Assembly: GCA_013815405.1 (NCBI GenBank)
Contig: JACDGF010000133.1
Location: 1 to 6,428 of the forward strand
Direction of reading: 5' to 3'
Length of the DNA: 6,428 nt
Source of the DNA: Caulobacteraceae bacterium
Lineage (GTDB): Bacteria > Pseudomonadota > Alphaproteobacteria > Caulobacterales > Caulobacteraceae
Shown here piece by piece: positions 4,411 through 6,428 of the stretch. The translations under genes and the position numbers were made by a program. Every line of letters begins with the position of its first letter. The stretch's first letter is position 1. Below the pieces are notes generated by a model. The model made no database searches, had not been told where the DNA came from, and was given only the letters and a program-made list of their open reading frames with translations.

Positions 4411-6263
4411 GCCTCGCCCGGGTGGCGGACGTCATCGTCCAGATCCTCAGCGAGCACGGGATCTCCGATGTGTTCATGCTGACCGGCGGCGGGGCGATGC
4501 ACCTCAACGACGCCTTCGGGCGCGACCCGTCGATCCGCGCGATCTTCAACCATCACGAACAGGCCTCGGCGATCGCCGCCGAGAGCTATGGCCGGGTCAG
4601 CGGCCGCCTCGCCGCCCTCAACGTCACCACCGGTCCCGGCGGGGTCAACGCCTTGAACGGTGTCTATGGCGCCTATGTGGATTCGATCGGCATGGTCGTG
4701 GTCTCCGGCCAGGTGAAGCGGGAGACCTACGCTCCCAACTTCCCGATTCCGCTGCGCCAGCTGGGCGAACAGGAGATCGACATCGTCTCCATGGTCCGCG
4801 GGATCACCAAATACGCCGTCACCCTCCAGGATCCGAAGCAGGCCCGGCGGGTGATGGAACAGGCGATCTGGCTGGCGCGGCGCGGCCGGCCCGGCCCGGT
4901 GTGGGTGGACGTGCCGATGGACGTCCAGGGATCGCTGGTCGAGACCGGCGACCTGGAACCCTTCGACGCCGAGGCGTTCGTCGCTGAAGAGGGCGTCGCG
5001 CCCAATACCCGCGAGGAGGAGGATCCGCTCTTTGGGGCCGCCCTCGACGCGGCGGTGGACGCGGTGCTGGGCGAGCTGGCCCGGGCCCGACGCCCGGTGG
5101 TGATGGCGGGAACGGGGGTGCGTGGCGCGGGCGCCCACGGCGCCTTCCTGAAGTTCATCGATCGGCTGGGCGTCCCGGTGGTGACCGGCTGGAACGCCCA
5201 CGATGTCCTTCCCGACGATCACCCCCTCTATGCCGGGCGGCCCGGGACCATCGGCAACCGCGGGGGGAATTTCGTGGTCCAGAGGGCGGACCATGTCCTG
5301 GTGCTGGGCTGCCGCCTGAGCCTGCGCCAGATCAGCTACAATTGGGCCTCCTTCGCCCGCAATGCGCGCCTCACCATGGTCGACATCGACCGGGCGGAGA
5401 TGGCCAAGCCGACCCTCGACCCCCACCGGAAGGTGCACGCGGACCTGGGCGAATTCCTCGCCCGCGCCAACGCGGCGCTGCAGCGCTGGCCCCGACGGGC
5501 CCCCGACGCCCGCTATCTCGCCGAGTGCAAGGCCTTGTCGGCCCGCTATCCAGTCGTCCTTCCCGCCTATTGGGACAAGCCCGCGCCGGTGAATCCCTAT
5601 TGCTTCGGCCAGGCCCTGTTCGACGCCCTGGAGGAGGGGGAGATCGTGGTCTGCGGCGACGGCACGGCCTGCGTCACCCTCTTCCAGAGCGCCCGGATCA
5701 AGCCCGGCCAGCGGCTCTACACCAACGCCGGCTGCGCCTCGATGGGCTATGACCTGCCCGCCGCGATCGGGGCCTGGTTCGCCACCGGGGCCAGGCGAAT
5801 CGTCTGCATCGCCGGAGACGGCAGCATCATGATGAATCTCCAGGAGCTGCAGACCATTTCCGGCCGTACCCTGCCGATAAAAGTCTTTGTACTGAACAAC
5901 GACGGCTACCATTCGATGCGCCAGACGCAGGAGAACTATTTCCCCGACAACATCGTCGGCTGCGGCCCCGAGAGCGGCCTGACCTTCCCCGATTTCACGA
6001 AACTCGCCGCCGGGTTCGGCATCCCGGCCTCCCGCATCGCCGATCACGCCGGCCTCGCCGGCGGGATCGCCGCGGCCCTGGCGGGGGAGGGGCCGCATCT
6101 GTGCGAGATCATGATCGACAAGGCCCAGGGCTTCGCGCCCAAGCTGTTGTCGCGCAAGCTCGCCGACGGGACCATGGTCTCGCCCGCGCTGGAGGACATG
6201 GCGCCCTTCCTGCCCCGGGAGGACCTGGCCGCGAACATGGCGCTGGGGGAACTCGTCGAATGA
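4407..6263 (+). CDS. Thiamine diphosphate-dependent enzyme, acetolactate synthase-like
   Basis: A 618-residue protein when begun at GTG 4407, which overlaps the upstream stop (GTGA). The frame is open further upstream (ATG at 4281), but that segment lies inside the aldolase gene, and the ThDP-enzyme fold begins at LARVADVIVQIL. Seen: the N-terminal Pyr domain has the cofactor-activating Glu51 in FNHHEQASAIAAESYGR and TTGPGGVNALNGVYGAY (74-90); the middle domain (about 205-360) has GTIGNRGGNFVVQRADHVLV; the C-terminal PP domain has AGCASMGYDLPAAIGA (441-456) and the ThDP/Mg2+ motif GDGS (470-473) ... NN (497-498). All are in order and intact. Family members decarboxylate pyruvate or a related oxo acid and pass the two-carbon unit to an acceptor. 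Some, such as YerE, make branched sugars for polysaccharides. The operon context with an aldolase and a phosphatase makes housekeeping branched-chain amino acid synthesis less likely, and no regulatory subunit gene is next to it. Substrate unknown. Confidence 0.85.
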   Translation: MSLARVADVIVQILSEHGISDVFMLTGGGAMHLNDAFGRDPSIRAIFNHHEQASAIAAESYGRVSGRLAALNVTTGPGGVNALNGVYGAYVDSIGMVVVSGQVKRETYAPNFPIPLRQLGEQEIDIVSMVRGITKYAVTLQDPKQARRVMEQAIWLARRGRPGPVWVDVPMDVQGSLVETGDLEPFDAEAFVAEEGVAPNTREEEDPLFGAALDAAVDAVLGELARARRPVVMAGTGVRGAGAHGAFLKFIDRLGVPVVTGWNAHDVLPDDHPLYAGRPGTIGNRGGNFVVQRADHVLVLGCRLSLRQISYNWASFARNARLTMVDIDRAEMAKPTLDPHRKVHADLGEFLARANAALQRWPRRAPDARYLAECKALSARYPVVLPAYWDKPAPVNPYCFGQALFDALEEGEIVVCGDGTACVTLFQSARIKPGQRLYTNAGCASMGYDLPAAIGAWFATGARRIVCIAGDGSIMMNLQELQTISGRTLPIKVFVLNNDGYHSMRQTQENYFPDNIVGCGPESGLTFPDFTKLAAGFGIPASRIADHAGLAGGIAAALAGEGPHLCEIMIDKAQGFAPKLLSRKLADGTMVSPALEDMAPFLPREDLAANMALGELVE

Positions 6264-6428
6264 ATTTCCTGGCGGTCTTCGACCTCGACGGCACCCTGGT
6301 GGACAGCGCTCCGCTCACCGCCGCCATCCTCTGCCGCATGCTGGCCGATCGGGGCGCCGCGGCGCGCGTCACCCTGGCCCGGGCGCGGGCGCACGTCAGC
6401 GTCGGGGGCGAGGCGATGATCTCGGCCC
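6260..6428 (+). CDS. HAD-family hydrolase (phosphoglycolate-phosphatase-like), N-terminal part only
   Basis: The first 56 codons of a gene that leaves the right edge. The ATG at 6260 overlaps the preceding stop as ATGA. Residues 5-17 (AVFDLDGTLVDSA) are HAD motif I, with Asp8 the nucleophile and Asp10 the general acid; the following helical residues begin the cap domain. VSVGGEAMIS (about 46-55) resembles the 'S.GG..li' segment of phosphoglycolate-phosphatase-like enzymes. The remaining catalytic motifs lie outside the window. The likely role is removal of phosphate from a product of the two enzymes before it. The exact substrate cannot be told from motif I. Confidence 0.85.
   Translation, partial: MNFLAVFDLDGTLVDSAPLTAAILCRMLADRGAAARVTLARARAHVSVGGEAMISA

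Noticed and set aside
4305..6098. 597-codon open frame on the minus strand
   Set aside because: It runs antisense to the aldolase 3' end and the ThDP enzyme, whose motifs are complete. Its protein is rich in Gly, Ala, Arg, His and Asp with no recognisable motif, which is usual for a shadow frame in GC-rich DNA.
1..6428. CRISPR arrays, tRNA or rRNA genes, insertion sequences
   Set aside because: I scanned for regularly spaced repeats, cloverleaf-like sequence and transposase motifs and saw none.

Overview
The window is GC-rich (roughly two thirds G+C). Its Ala/Arg/Gly-rich proteins and tightly overlapping genes fit an alphaproteobacterium, probably of the Caulobacteraceae type. That assignment is an inference from composition and protein style, since no marker gene is present. 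The window has two unrelated halves.

The left half (about 1-3396) is accessory and defence-like. On the minus strand, reading leftwards from 2347, lie an AbiEi-type antitoxin/regulator (2347-1271), an AbiEii-type nucleotidyltransferase toxin candidate (1271-414, start overlapping the previous stop by one base), and the N-terminal part of a type IIG restriction-modification enzyme that leaves the window (338-1). This is a type IV toxin-antitoxin-like pair placed in front of a restriction system. The antitoxin promoter looks leaderless, with an inverted repeat over its start codon. Divergent from it, on the plus strand, is a helix-turn-helix protein resembling the antitoxins of the Xre/ParS-RES class (2521-3255). 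Directly behind it is only a 46-codon remnant (3256-3396) of what looks like the RES toxin N-terminus.

A GC-rich non-coding stretch with several short inverted repeats (3397-3582) separates this from the right half. No rho-independent terminator is visible in it.

The right half (3583-6428, plus strand) is a compact, apparently metabolic operon: an HpcH/HpaI-like aldolase (3583-4410), an acetolactate-synthase-like thiamine diphosphate enzyme (GTG start at 4407, to 6263), and the start of a HAD-family phosphatase (from 6260). Each pair overlaps by four bases. The set could build and dephosphorylate a keto-deoxy or branched sugar or keto acid, perhaps for a surface polysaccharide. No substrate can be read from the sequence.
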